A DNA stretch of 64,000 nt from Nitratidesulfovibrio sp. (lineage in GTDB: Bacteria; Desulfobacterota; Desulfovibrionia; Desulfovibrionales; Desulfovibrionaceae), in NCBI RefSeq assembly GCF_040373385.1, contig NZ_JBDXXH010000004.1:239952-303951 (forward strand), in the 5' to 3' direction. The notes beneath the pieces were generated by a model. That model made no database searches. It saw only the letters and a list, made by a program, of their open reading frames with translations, and had not been told where the DNA came from. Position 1 is the first letter of the stretch. Each line of letters begins with the position of its first letter. Below are positions 28,122 through 36,297 of the stretch, piece by piece. Both the position numbers and the translations under genes were made by a program.

Positions 28122-28400
28122 TCAGAAGTTTCCCCTTGCCGCCTCCTGCAAGATGAGCTTGTCCAAGGTCAACTCCGCCACGGCGTTCTTCAGCCTGGCG
28201 TTTTCACGCTCCAGCGTCTTCAGCTTCTTGGCCTGGTCAACCTTCAGCCCGCCGTACTCATTGCGCCAGCGGTAGAACGTCTGTTCATAGACACCCAGCG
28301 CCCGACACGTCTCGGCAACCGTCTTGCCCTTGGCCAGCGAAACCTCTGCTTCACGCAGCTTGGCGATTATCTGCTCCGGTGCTTGCCCCTTCCTGCCCAT
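28122..28400 (-). CDS. IS3-family transposase OrfA
   Basis: A 92-residue protein with an N-terminal helix-turn-helix (EQIIAKLREAEVSLAKGKTV, then CRALGVYEQTFYRWRNEYGG) and a C-terminal leucine-zipper-like helix (LKTLERENARLKNAVAELTL). It ends in KLILQEAARGNF, the standard IS3 OrfA ending near the frameshift site. It binds the inverted repeats. The 5' end lies 63 bp inside the right end of the element. Confidence 0.92.
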   Translation of the reverse strand: MGRKGQAPEQIIAKLREAEVSLAKGKTVAETCRALGVYEQTFYRWRNEYGGLKVDQAKKLKTLERENARLKNAVAELTLDKLILQEAARGNF

Positions 28401-28467
28401 TGCCTTCCCTCCGTTGACCAGAGACTAACAAAATCCCTGGCTCAGGTTTAGGGGGGCAGGTCATCCA

Positions 28468-28959
28468 CTAAGCTCCACATGTGCTCGCTCCCCATTCCCT
28501 CACATTTAAGGGGGTATAGCCCTTGGTCCTCGCCTTATCTAAATAACTAGCCCATTCCACGCATCTCTCGATATCTTGTTCATAGCAGGCATCATGACGG
28601 TCCAGGTGGATGAAGTCAGGGTGTCTGTTGCCGTCTCTGCTTCGGTCACATCTTTGGAGGAGTCCTGGGTAGTCGATCCCAAGAGCGCGCTGCCAGAGTT
28701 GTTCAGCCTTCTCCATGTGGTTCCAACTGTGGCATGTGAGGTTGCCATTTAGGAGGAGCATCACGTGGTAATGTTGGTGTTTTTCTCTGGATTGTTCACG
28801 TACCCAGACGTACTGGTAGGCTATCCTCATGCGGGATAAATAGCGCGTAAAGCTGTTGAAAAAGCGCTGAATGTCGTCATTTCCACGGGATGAATAGAAG
28901 TTCCTCGGATATCGTAAGTCAAAGCGGATGAAGAGCACTCTGCTGAATCGATTCGTCAT
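28468..28959 (-). CDS. Inovirus Gp2-like / YagK-YfjJ domain protein
   Basis: A 163-residue protein resembling the inovirus-type Gp2 (YagK/YfjJ C-terminal) family of phage and satellite replication-associated proteins. Motifs: LFIRFDLRYP, YVWVREQSREKHQHYHVMLLLNGN, and a late IERCVEWASYLDK. The HYHVMLLLNG stretch is like the His-rich metal motif of rolling-circle replication proteins. The stop lies 5 bp from the IS end, so the natural C-terminus may be cut. GC is lower than in core genes; it is a remnant of a filamentous phage or satellite. Confidence 0.7.
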   Translation of the reverse strand: MTNRFSRVLFIRFDLRYPRNFYSSRGNDDIQRFFNSFTRYLSRMRIAYQYVWVREQSREKHQHYHVMLLLNGNLTCHSWNHMEKAEQLWQRALGIDYPGLLQRCDRSRDGNRHPDFIHLDRHDACYEQDIERCVEWASYLDKARTKGYTPLNVREWGASTCGA

Positions 28960-29521
28960 GTATCCAATGCGGTCAATGATGGCATCGAGGATATCGATTC
29001 ACATGGCTTGTCGTCATATGCTTGAACTCGGTAGTATCTGTATGTGTTTTCTGTAATAAATATGGCGTACTACTTTGATTGCTATTTGATTAATGGAGGG
29101 TGTTATTTGTTGCACAAAAGAATACTACACTTGTGATGTCGGCTCTTGCTATGGATAGCTGATGATGTGCTGGTGCGCAATTTGTGTGTTAGCGTTAGTA
29201 TGTAGATTGTGTTTTTATGTTGTTTTTGTGTATTTAGTAATGTTGGTATTAAATAAGATAGATATTAAATAGGATATATAATATAGTTTTATCATGTGTA
29301 ATGGTTGGGAGTTGGCTGAAATATATTGTGCTTATAATTGGTATAGAATGTGTATCGGCGTGCTTTTATATCTTTGGTTTTTTGTCAGACTTGTTTTTAC
29401 ATACTATGTGTGGAGAGATGGTATTCGCCTGACACTGTTGCCATGCTAGGTGTGCCCCCCCGCCGGGCTGTCGATAACTATTTTTGGCTTGCCGACTTGT
29501 CCGGTATTTAAAGGGCGTTCC
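28960..29521. other. AT-rich intergenic region without genes
   Basis: About 560 bp with long T/A-rich runs and clearly lower GC than anywhere else in the window. No open frame of note is seen. It may contain phage or plasmid regulatory DNA or an origin region belonging to the Gp2-like remnant, but no iterons were recognised. It marks foreign DNA. Confidence 0.55.
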
Positions 29522-29550
29522 TTGACTTCGGACTAAGCTCTAGCTAAGTC
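29522..29550 (+). promoter_or_regulatory. Promoter with overlapping palindrome for the toxin-antitoxin pair
   Basis: TTGACT (29522-29527) could be a -35 box, 17 bp before a weak -10 (TAAGTC). The near-palindrome GACTAAGCTCTAGCTAAGTC (29531-29550) covers the spacer and the -10. This is the place expected for the operator of a self-regulating Phd-type antitoxin. Confidence 0.5.
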
Positions 29551-29583
29551 TAAATGGACAGGGAGTATCGTATGGAGGTGGCT

Positions 29584-29826
29584 ATGAATATCGTCCCCAT
29601 GCACCAAGCCAAGAGCTCTCTGTCGCAGTTGGTAAAACGTGCGGCAGGTGGTGAAACCATTTTCATCGGCAGCTATGGTCGAGCAGAGGCCGTCCTTAAG
29701 TCGGCCGCAAGTGCTAAGCCGAAAAAGCGTCTTGGTCTTCTGAAGGGCAAACTGAAGGTTCCCGACGATTTCGACGCTCCTCTGCCGCCGGAACTTCTTG
29801 CGGCGTTTGAAGGGAGCGAGGAATGA
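29584..29826 (+). CDS. Phd/YefM-family antitoxin
   Basis: An 80-residue protein with the Phd/YefM N-terminal DNA-binding fold (MNIVPMHQAKSSLSQLVKRAAGGETIFI) and a flexible, charged C-terminal tail expected to wrap the toxin. The ATG at 29584 is chosen over in-frame ATGs at 29554 and 29572 because GGAGGT lies five bases before it and the fold starts there. It overlaps the toxin gene by 4 bp. It should repress its own operon. Confidence 0.85.
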   Translation: MNIVPMHQAKSSLSQLVKRAAGGETIFIGSYGRAEAVLKSAASAKPKKRLGLLKGKLKVPDDFDAPLPPELLAAFEGSEE

Positions 29827-30200
29827 GACTGCTGCTGGACACCAACGCGCTTCTCTGGGCGCTGACCGATTCCCCGCGCATTGCGCCTGTTCGGGAACTG
29901 CTGCTTGCTGATGAGAACGAGGTCTTTGTCAGTTCCGTGTCTTGGTGGGAGATCGCCAGCAAGACACGCATCGGCAAACTTGATGCCGAGTTGTCCGTGC
30001 TTCGTGCTGCAGCGCGGGAGAGCGGCTTCCTTGAGCTTCCCCTTCTTGGTGCGCATGCAGAGATGCTCGCGACCCTTCCGAAGCACCACAACGACCCCTT
30101 TGACCATATGCTGGTCTCCCAGGCTATGGCCGAACCCATGCGGCTGATTACCGGCGCCACGGTGCTCTCCAGTTACACGCCGCTGGTGCTCCAAATTTGA
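29823..30200 (+). CDS. vapC: PIN-domain toxin, VapC family
   Basis: A 125-residue PIN-domain ribonuclease. The acidic residues of the active site are in LLLDTNALLWAL, SWWEIASKTRIGKL and HHNDPFDHMLVSQA. It probably cleaves RNA when released from the antitoxin encoded just upstream (ATGA overlap). All key residues are present, so the module looks intact, which would help keep this scar in the chromosome. Confidence 0.9.
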   Translation: MRLLLDTNALLWALTDSPRIAPVRELLLADENEVFVSSVSWWEIASKTRIGKLDAELSVLRAAARESGFLELPLLGAHAEMLATLPKHHNDPFDHMLVSQAMAEPMRLITGATVLSSYTPLVLQI

Positions 30201-30523
30201 AGGCGTTAAGGGGGACGTGCCTCTCGCTGAGCGTACGGGGGGCATTCACTTGCCCCTGTCTTGCCTGTGGGGAGCCGGACAAGCAATTGGGGGGGCAAAG
30301 GATCGGAGGTGTGTAGTCCGCAGGTGATGCCATGTTGCCACGTTTGACCGACGAGTTGACGGTGTCGAGGCTTGCAGGCAGGCTTGACGAGTCGTGGGTT
30401 CTGTTGGTTGTGTCTGTAATTTCAGTGTGTTAGACGTCTTGGCAGGGCTTGGCGTTATGAGTTTGAGTGCTTCTTCTGTTTTTTTAATAAAAACAATGTG
30501 TTGGGTGTTTTTGGGTGTGTCTA

Positions 30524-30557
30524 GCTAGAGCCTTCCCCTTTAGGGGAAGGCTCTAGC
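30524..30557. terminator. 15-bp stem-loop, likely terminator between toxin and integrase
   Basis: GCTAGAGCCTTCCCC (30524-30538) pairs perfectly with 30543-30557 around TTTA. It separates the convergent vapC (+) and integrase (-) genes. No clear T-run follows. The remainder of 30201-30596 is T/G-rich without a gene. Confidence 0.6.
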
Positions 30558-30596
30558 AATTGGCAGGTAGATGCGCGGGCAAGTCGAGGAGGGGGG

Positions 30597-31783
30597 CTAT
30601 TTGCTGAGTCTGCCCTGCAGGCTCATCGCTGCGGCCCTGACCGTGTCGGGGCTGAGGTGCGAGTAGCGCTTGGTCATCTCAAGCGTGGTATGCCCCATGA
30701 GCTCGGCGACGGTATACAGCGGTGTGCCGTCTTGCACGAGCCAACTGGCGAACGTGTGGCGCAAGGTATGGAAGACCACGCGCTGCCTGGTGTCGCTGAT
30801 CCCTTCGTTGAGGCCGAGTTGCTCGACGACGCGCTCGAAGGTGTCGGATACCCAGTTGCGCTTGACTCCGTTCTGGGCCGGGAAGACGTACTCTGTGCCG
30901 TTCGGGCCCTGGGAGCGCTCCGTGAGCATCGCCCGGACCTCGTCGGTCATGTACGCATGCCTGCTGTGCTTGTTCTTGGGGTCGCGGATGTAGATGGTCC
31001 CTGCCATGAAGTTTAGGTCCGTCCAGGTGAGCGCATGGATTTTGCCTGCCCTGAGGCCGCAGAAGAGGGAGAGTAGGGCGCTGTCGTGGGTGTCCTGCGA
31101 TCTTTTCTTGAGCTCCGCGAGTAGGGTGCTTGCTTCGGATTCCGTCAGGAAGCGCATCCGCCTGTTGTCCTTGCGAGGTTTCTTGATGCGCGTGCAGGGG
31201 CACTCTCCGCTCACGATTTCATGATTCCGGGCATGCCCCAGACTTGGGAGATAATGGCCAGCAGGTGGCGGATGGTGGCCGCACTTCGCCCAGCGGTCAT
31301 GGCGTTGCTGGCAACCTGCTCAATGAGTGGTGGGGTAAGGGCGCTGAGTGGGGAATTGCCGAGCACCGGCTTGATCCACTTGGCGTAGTACCCGGATTCC
31401 GTCCTCATCGTCTGTGGCGTCTTGTGCAGGGTAGAGGAGGGCAGGTAGTGCCTCTCCCAGAATTCGTCCAAGGTTGTGGCCGCATGGGCTGCACGGCGCT
31501 CTTCAACAGCGGCCTGTTCGCGGGCCTCGTGCATCATCTCGCGCATTTCGGCGAGAGACTGCGGGCGTCGCCCCAGCCTGATATTCTCAGTGATCCTGGC
31601 GCGCAGCTGAGATGCCTTCTGGCTGGTCATGCCTTCGGATGCCCACCCGGCACCTTCTTCCTTCGGTTTGCCATCGGATTTGTACCGGATGAAGAAATAG
31701 CGATCAGGCTTCGAGCCGTGTTTGCGGGTCTGACTTTCGCGGTAACGAACGCCGCGGTAGCTGGTGGAGGTCGTCGTGGTCAT
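30597..31783 (-). pseudogene. int: Phage-type tyrosine recombinase (integrase), split by a frameshift
   Basis: The N-terminal half (31783 down to about 31211) has an arm-binding start (SYRGVRYRESQTRKHGSK) and a core-binding SAM-like domain (TLDEFWERHYLPSS), then ends in an aberrant MPGIMKS. The C-terminal half (about 31214 to 30597) carries the catalytic domain: Arg in GLRAGKIHALTW, HTLRHTFASW, GHTTLEMTKRYSHL with the Tyr nucleophile. Adding one base at about 31228 would join them smoothly (GMARNHEIVSGECP). The gene is therefore broken, unless the gap is a sequencing error. It faces the att-like tRNA fragment 210 bp away, as expected of an island integrase. Confidence 0.88.
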
Positions 31784-31992
31784 GGGTGTCTCGCGGGGAT
31801 GGGCATGTTTCACGAAGAGGGAGCCAGCCCCGCTATAGCCCCACCCTCTGCGGGGTGACAACGCGAAATCTCGGGAAGCTTCAGGGAGGTTTTGAGCTAG
31901 ATATTTCTCTTCAATATTCTGTTTTTATAGTTTAAATGTGATTGCTTGGGGTGGATCGGGAAAGGTGAGGAATATCGTGGACTAATAAACTC

Positions 31993-32037
31993 ATAACCCG
32001 AAGGTCGTCGGTTCAAATCCGGCCCCCGCAACCAGAA
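31993..32037 (+). repeat. tRNA-Met(CAT) 3' fragment, att-like 45-bp direct repeat (copy 1)
   Basis: The segment runs from the anticodon loop to the CCA end of a tRNA-Met: anticodon CAT (31992-31994), variable arm, T-arm with GGTTCAAATCC, acceptor strand CCCCGCA and ACCA. The 5' half of the tRNA is absent, so it is not a functional gene. The 45 bp from ATAACCCG to CCAGAA recur exactly at 47434-47478. Beginning in the anticodon loop is typical of tyrosine-recombinase attachment sites, and the integrase gene lies next to it. Confidence 0.85.
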
Positions 32038-32041
32038 AGAC

Positions 32042-32080
32042 AAGCCTTTATGGAACATTTCCATAAAGGCTTTTTCTTTT
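32042..32080 (+). terminator. Rho-independent terminator after tRNA fragment 1
   Basis: AAGCCTTTATGGAA pairs with TTCCATAAAGGCTT around CAT, followed by a T-run (32071-32080). It is a strong intrinsic terminator, placed 4 bp after the 45-bp tRNA-derived repeat. Confidence 0.9.
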
Positions 32081-32728
32081 TTCTACCCCATTCCTACCTC
32101 GGAAATTTTACGTGGCTCTGTGTGAGTCGTCGCCATAGTTGAGAAATTTCGCCACGTGAGTTGAGAATGCTGGTTTCTCAAGTTGGGTGACAGGCATTAT
32201 GGTTGCCGCGCGCGGGCGCGTGGGTGGGGCTTGGACAGGGCTGTTTGTCCCGTTTTTATTGATATATTCAGAGCGTAGGGAAGTGGGACATCAGAGGTAC
32301 CCGATGTATACCGGGCAGTTGGAGCATTCGCCGGGCTTGCACCAACTTGACCTGACCCGCGTTCTGGAACGAAAGAGTGAATTCCGTTCTGGTGGAAGTG
32401 CAAACGAACCATCAATAGGGTACCCTGACCAAGCGTTCCCCTATGGGGTGCAACCAAAACATCACCAGGCCACACTGCAGGCTTTCTTTATTTTACGCAG
32501 GAACTCGAATGGATACAAAATAAGGCAGCATGATGGTGTTCCCGTGGGATGTCTTTTTCCGGTATCAGGCGGCAGGTGGTGCCGAGAGAAAATGCAGTTC
32601 GAGGTCAGCCGCCGATAGCCGAACCCTCATAACCGGCGCGGGGAAGCCCCGGAGCACGCTGCCTGATTGAATGTGAATACCAGGCGCGATTGCCCAACAC
32701 TCAAGATTTTGTAACATTGCACGCAACA
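32081..32728. other. Intergenic region, no supported gene
   Basis: About 650 bp of mixed composition. One + strand frame of 143 codons (32187-32618) is open, but it has no recognisable domain, no ribosome-binding site and atypical composition, so it is not called. This may be island debris. Confidence 0.45.
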
Positions 32729-33394
32729 ATGCCCCACCAAACACGCACCTTTGCCTTGGGCGACATCCATGGCCGCCGTGACCGGCTGGAGGCCCTGCTG
32801 CGCCGCCTGCCGCTGGACCGCGAGCGGGATACCGTGGTGTTTCTGGGTGACTACGTGAACCGGGGGCCGGACAGCAAAGGGGTCATCGACCTGTTGCTGG
32901 AGTTGCAACGCACCTGTCCGGGCGCGGTGTTTCTGCGCGGCAACCACGAGCAGACCCTGCTGGACTACGCGGATACGGGCGATGCGGACCTGTTGCCTTT
33001 GTTGCGCTTTCTGGGGGTGGAAGCCACCCTGCGCAGCTACGGTGCCGATGCGCCGCACCGTCTGGCCGGGCTGGCCTGCCTGCCGCCGCAGCACGCGGCC
33101 TTCCTGCGCGGGCTGGCTTTTGTGCACGAAACGCCCACCCACGTCTTCGTGCATGCCGATCCGGGGCTGGCCGACGACCCGCGCAGCGAACCCCAGCGGC
33201 TGGACAGCCGACGCCTGGTGCGGCGAGACATGGCCCCGCACCACCATATTGGTGGCCGCACCGTGGTCTTCGGGCACAGTTCGTTCGCCACGCCGCTGGT
33301 GGCTCCGGGCCGCATAGGCATCGATACCGGCGCGGGCGGCGGGCATATGCTCACCGCGCTGGAACTGCCCACCCTGCGTTTTCACCACGCCTGA
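32729..33394 (+). CDS. Serine/threonine protein phosphatase-type metallophosphoesterase
   Basis: A 221-residue PPP-fold enzyme: metal ligands in FALGDIHGRRDRLEAL, FLGDYVNRGPDSKGV, LRGNHE, VHADPG and FGHSSF. This is close to bacterial PrpA/PrpE-like phosphatases and diadenosine tetraphosphatases, so the substrate may be a phosphoprotein or a dinucleotide. The ATG at 32729 is used because the fold starts there; a TTG at 32690 is possible, and neither has a good ribosome-binding site. It converges on the PPDK-like cluster. Confidence 0.85.
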   Translation: MPHQTRTFALGDIHGRRDRLEALLRRLPLDRERDTVVFLGDYVNRGPDSKGVIDLLLELQRTCPGAVFLRGNHEQTLLDYADTGDADLLPLLRFLGVEATLRSYGADAPHRLAGLACLPPQHAAFLRGLAFVHETPTHVFVHADPGLADDPRSEPQRLDSRRLVRRDMAPHHHIGGRTVVFGHSSFATPLVAPGRIGIDTGAGGGHMLTALELPTLRFHHA

Positions 33395-33395
33395 T

Positions 33396-33414
33396 GGCGG
33401 GGCACGTCCCCGCC
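33396..33414. terminator. GC hairpin between convergent genes
   Basis: GGCGGGG-cacgt-CCCCGCC directly follows the phosphatase stop and lies 59 bp past the stop of the convergent PPDK-like gene. There is no T-run, so it is a possible rather than a certain terminator. Confidence 0.4.
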
Positions 33415-33472
33415 GCGCGACCATTATTCAGCGTTTGGATGCACGTGCGCGGCAAGGGGCGCATCCCGCAGG

Positions 33473-36295
33473 TCACCCGATCTTGTTTTCCGCCGTGCCC
33501 CCGGCATGGCGTACGGCGGTGGTCATGTCCTTGTCCGGCCCTGCGGGGGCTGCATTGACGTCCAGCCGGTCTGGCCCGTCCCGCAACGCCCGCGCGTCCT
33601 TGGTGTCGTACCTGCCGGACAGGAAAGCCCGCGCAAACAGCGCCGGTGCGTCGTCATCGGCCATGGCCGCGTCCAGCAGGCGGGTGTAGCCCAGCAACCG
33701 CCCCAGCAGCACCAGCCGTTGCCGCATCACTCCGGCGGGTTCACCGGCCAGCGTGGCCGTGAGCAGGTCGTCCACCGCCGCCGTGAAGAACCCGGCCCCG
33801 GTCAGCACCTCGCGCATGAAGGCAATACGCCGCGCCCGCCGCGCACCACCGGTGCCGCCGCCCTTGAACCGGAAGTGGATGTGGTTTTCGCGCGGGTTGT
33901 CGGTACACAGCGCGTCCAGCATGGCGAAGTGGTATTCCACCCGCGCGTTGAGGTTGCAGTAGTCGCGCGAGACCAGCGCGTAGTTGAACTCCCCCACGGG
34001 CCGCTCGCCGCGCCCGTCCAGCAGCGCGCGCGACAGCAGACCGGCGGGCACGCCCCCGTCGGGCTGCCCCCAGGCCAGCCCCGGCGTGGTCAGCCCCTCG
34101 CACAGCGCCGCGAACGGCGCGGAGGCCACGTCTTCCGGAATGGTCGGCAGCGCCGTGCCCCTCGTGGTGCGCCGTGCCCCTCCGTTGGCCGCGCCGTTCC
34201 GGAAACCGCCGCCTACGTCGATGGCCAGCACGTGGAAGGGCACGCCCAGTTCCACGCGTCGCAACAGGGTTCCCGCCGTCTCCATCACTTCGTCCCCGGC
34301 CCGGAACATGGCCAGCACGGCCTTTTCGTGGACATAACGCACGATGTCGTGCAGCGAACGGCATTCGCGCTCATTGAACGTGGGGCCGTAGGCGTCGGTA
34401 AGATTCAGCGGCACGATCAACGCGCGCAGTTCCCGTTCGCCGGGCGTCTCCCTGTCCTGCGGGGTGCGCCTGCGTGCGGCCTCGCGCCGGGTGGCGGCCA
34501 GCACGCCGTCCCACAGGGCGTCGGGCACTTCCAGCACGGCGCCGCGCCCGGCATCCACCAGCACGCCCGCGCCTTCGGGCAGATTCATGGCCCCGGCCAC
34601 CCCCACCAGCATGGGGATGGACCGCTCGCGGGCCACGCACGAAAGATGGTCCGCCGGGTTCCCGGCCTCCACCAGGATGGCCGCGTAGCCGTCCAGATGG
34701 GTGGCCGCGTCGGGGATGCTGTGCGGCAGCACCAGCACGGCGGGGGTATCATTGTATGGTAAGGCGTCGCTGCCGGTATGGTCTCCCCCGCCAGCGCCGC
34801 CGGTTCCCTCGTGCCCTGCCGCCGCGTTGCCGTTTGGCGGCGCGAATTCACGGGGTCTGTGCGCCAGGTGTACCCGCCCGACGGCCCTGCCCGGCGAGGC
34901 GCACGCACCGCGCAGCAGCGGCGCGCCGTCCATGCCGTCCTGATGGGCGGCGGAAGGAGGCCGGACCCCGGCCATGCGCAGGGGACGGGCCTGCAACAGA
35001 TGCACTGCTCCGGTGATTTCATGCACGGCCCATTCGATGTCCTGCGGGCCGCCCTCCACCCCTTCCACCATGCGGGCCAGCCGTACCAGCGTGGCCAGTT
35101 CCGGTGGCGACAGTGTGGGGGCCTCGGCGTCTTCGGGGGGCACGGGAAGCCGGACTAGCGTGCCGTCCGGGGCCAGCGTTTCGCGCAGGGTCTTGCGGGC
35201 GATGCGGGTTTCCACGTCGCCCGCGCGTACCGCCGCCGGATCGCGCGCGGGCAGGTAGACGTCCGCCGGGGCGGCGCCGTCCACGGCCAGCGTGCCCAGG
35301 CCTGGCACGGCCACCACCAGCATGCGTTCGTCGTCGGCCTGATAGCTGCCCGGCGCACGGGCCGGATCGCGCGTGAACAGCACCCCGGCGGTGCGGGCGG
35401 GCACCATGGACTGGCACAGCACGGCCATGTCCGCCTCGCCGCGCGGCAGGCCCATGTGCCGCCGGTAGGCCAGGGCGCGCTGGCCGAAGGCGCTGGCCGC
35501 CACCTCGCGCAGGGCGTCCAGAAGCGCCTGTGGCGTGCTGATGCCCAGCACCGTGGCGTACTGCCCGGCAAAGGAATGTTCCGCCCTGTCCTCCGCCGTG
35601 CCGCTGCTGCGCGCGGCCAGCAGCAGGGGGCCGTGTTCCGGCGGCAGGCCCGCCGCCAGATCGGCCCATGCGCGGCGTACCGCATGCTCTACCTCGGCGG
35701 GCATGGGGGCGGCCAGGATGGCTTCGCGGATGCGGGCGGTGGTCACTGCAAGGCTGCCGGGATCGGCTTCGGCCACGTCCAGCAGGCGGCGCAGTTGGGC
35801 ATCCAGCCCCGGTGCGGCCAGCAGGCGGGACACTGCCGTGGCGGTGACCACGAATCCCGGCGGCACCGGCAGTCCGTAGCCGCGCAACTGCGCCAGCGTG
35901 GCGGCCTTGGTGCCCGCCAGACCGGCCTGCTCCGGGGGCAGGCCGTCCAGCGAAAGGCACAGGATATCCCGCTCCGGCGTGGGGTCCGTGTCCGCGCCCA
36001 GTTGTTCCACCCGCCCCGCTATGCGCCCGTACGCGCCGAACAGGCCGGGATGCGCTCCGTCGGACAGCAGGTCCAGCCCGTCCACCAGTTCGCCGGTCAG
36101 CGAGACCAGTTCCTCCACCAGTTCGCGCCGGGCAGTGCCGGATGTGCCGTCGAAACCGGCCAGACATTCCAGCGCCCGCCCATTGTTTTCCAGCAGGATG
36201 CGGAAGGCGTGGTAGCGGGCCTTCAGCGTGTCCAGCGCCGCCGCCTGCCGCGCGGCCCTGCGTACGCGCCAGCGTTCCAGAAGGTTGTGCAGCAT
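33473..36295 (-). CDS. PPDK/PEP synthase-like protein C (ATP-binding and swivelling-His domains, no TIM barrel)
   Basis: A 940-residue member of a local trio. Residues ~1-110 are helical and unrecognised. Residues ~115-440 form a PPDK N-terminal ATP-binding domain (AGTKAATLAQL; AARSSGTAEDR at ~228-238; SFAGQYATVLG; GPQDIEWAV; LLQARPL). Residues ~455-590 form the PEP-utiliser mobile domain with the phospho-acceptor histidine at H550 (GNPADHLSCVARERSIP). The remaining ~330 residues are not the PEP/pyruvate TIM barrel but a domain shared by the trio (CRSLHDIVRYVHEKAV). It can probably accept phosphate from ATP on H550; the final acceptor is unknown. It starts 2 bp after the previous gene and is last in its operon. 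Confidence 0.75.
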   Translation of the reverse strand: MLHNLLERWRVRRAARQAAALDTLKARYHAFRILLENNGRALECLAGFDGTSGTARRELVEELVSLTGELVDGLDLLSDGAHPGLFGAYGRIAGRVEQLGADTDPTPERDILCLSLDGLPPEQAGLAGTKAATLAQLRGYGLPVPPGFVVTATAVSRLLAAPGLDAQLRRLLDVAEADPGSLAVTTARIREAILAAPMPAEVEHAVRRAWADLAAGLPPEHGPLLLAARSSGTAEDRAEHSFAGQYATVLGISTPQALLDALREVAASAFGQRALAYRRHMGLPRGEADMAVLCQSMVPARTAGVLFTRDPARAPGSYQADDERMLVVAVPGLGTLAVDGAAPADVYLPARDPAAVRAGDVETRIARKTLRETLAPDGTLVRLPVPPEDAEAPTLSPPELATLVRLARMVEGVEGGPQDIEWAVHEITGAVHLLQARPLRMAGVRPPSAAHQDGMDGAPLLRGACASPGRAVGRVHLAHRPREFAPPNGNAAAGHEGTGGAGGGDHTGSDALPYNDTPAVLVLPHSIPDAATHLDGYAAILVEAGNPADHLSCVARERSIPMLVGVAGAMNLPEGAGVLVDAGRGAVLEVPDALWDGVLAATRREAARRRTPQDRETPGERELRALIVPLNLTDAYGPTFNERECRSLHDIVRYVHEKAVLAMFRAGDEVMETAGTLLRRVELGVPFHVLAIDVGGGFRNGAANGGARRTTRGTALPTIPEDVASAPFAALCEGLTTPGLAWGQPDGGVPAGLLSRALLDGRGERPVGEFNYALVSRDYCNLNARVEYHFAMLDALCTDNPRENHIHFRFKGGGTGGARRARRIAFMREVLTGAGFFTAAVDDLLTATLAGEPAGVMRQRLVLLGRLLGYTRLLDAAMADDDAPALFARAFLSGRYDTKDARALRDGPDRLDVNAAPAGPDKDMTTAVRHAGGTAENKIG

Positions 36296-36297
36296 GG

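Larger units (their letters stand above)
27207..28463 (-). mobile_element. IS3-family insertion sequence (about 1257 bp)
   Basis: The ends are imperfect inverted repeats beginning TGACC-x-GCCCCC: TGACCAGCCCCC at 27207, and TGACCTGCCCCC read inward on the - strand from 28463. Inside are an orfA (28122-28400) and an orfB with the DDE integrase core, the two-frame layout of IS3. The flanks (ACG on the left, TCC on the right) show no target-site duplication, so one flank was lost or rearranged after insertion. Confidence 0.88.

Noticed and set aside
31960..32037. Possible complete tRNA-Met gene
   Set aside because: Only the 3' half (anticodon loop to CCA) is present; the sequence upstream cannot form the D-arm or acceptor stem.
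32187..32618. 143-codon + strand frame in the gap after the first tRNA fragment
   Set aside because: No ribosome-binding site, no recognisable motif and uneven composition.
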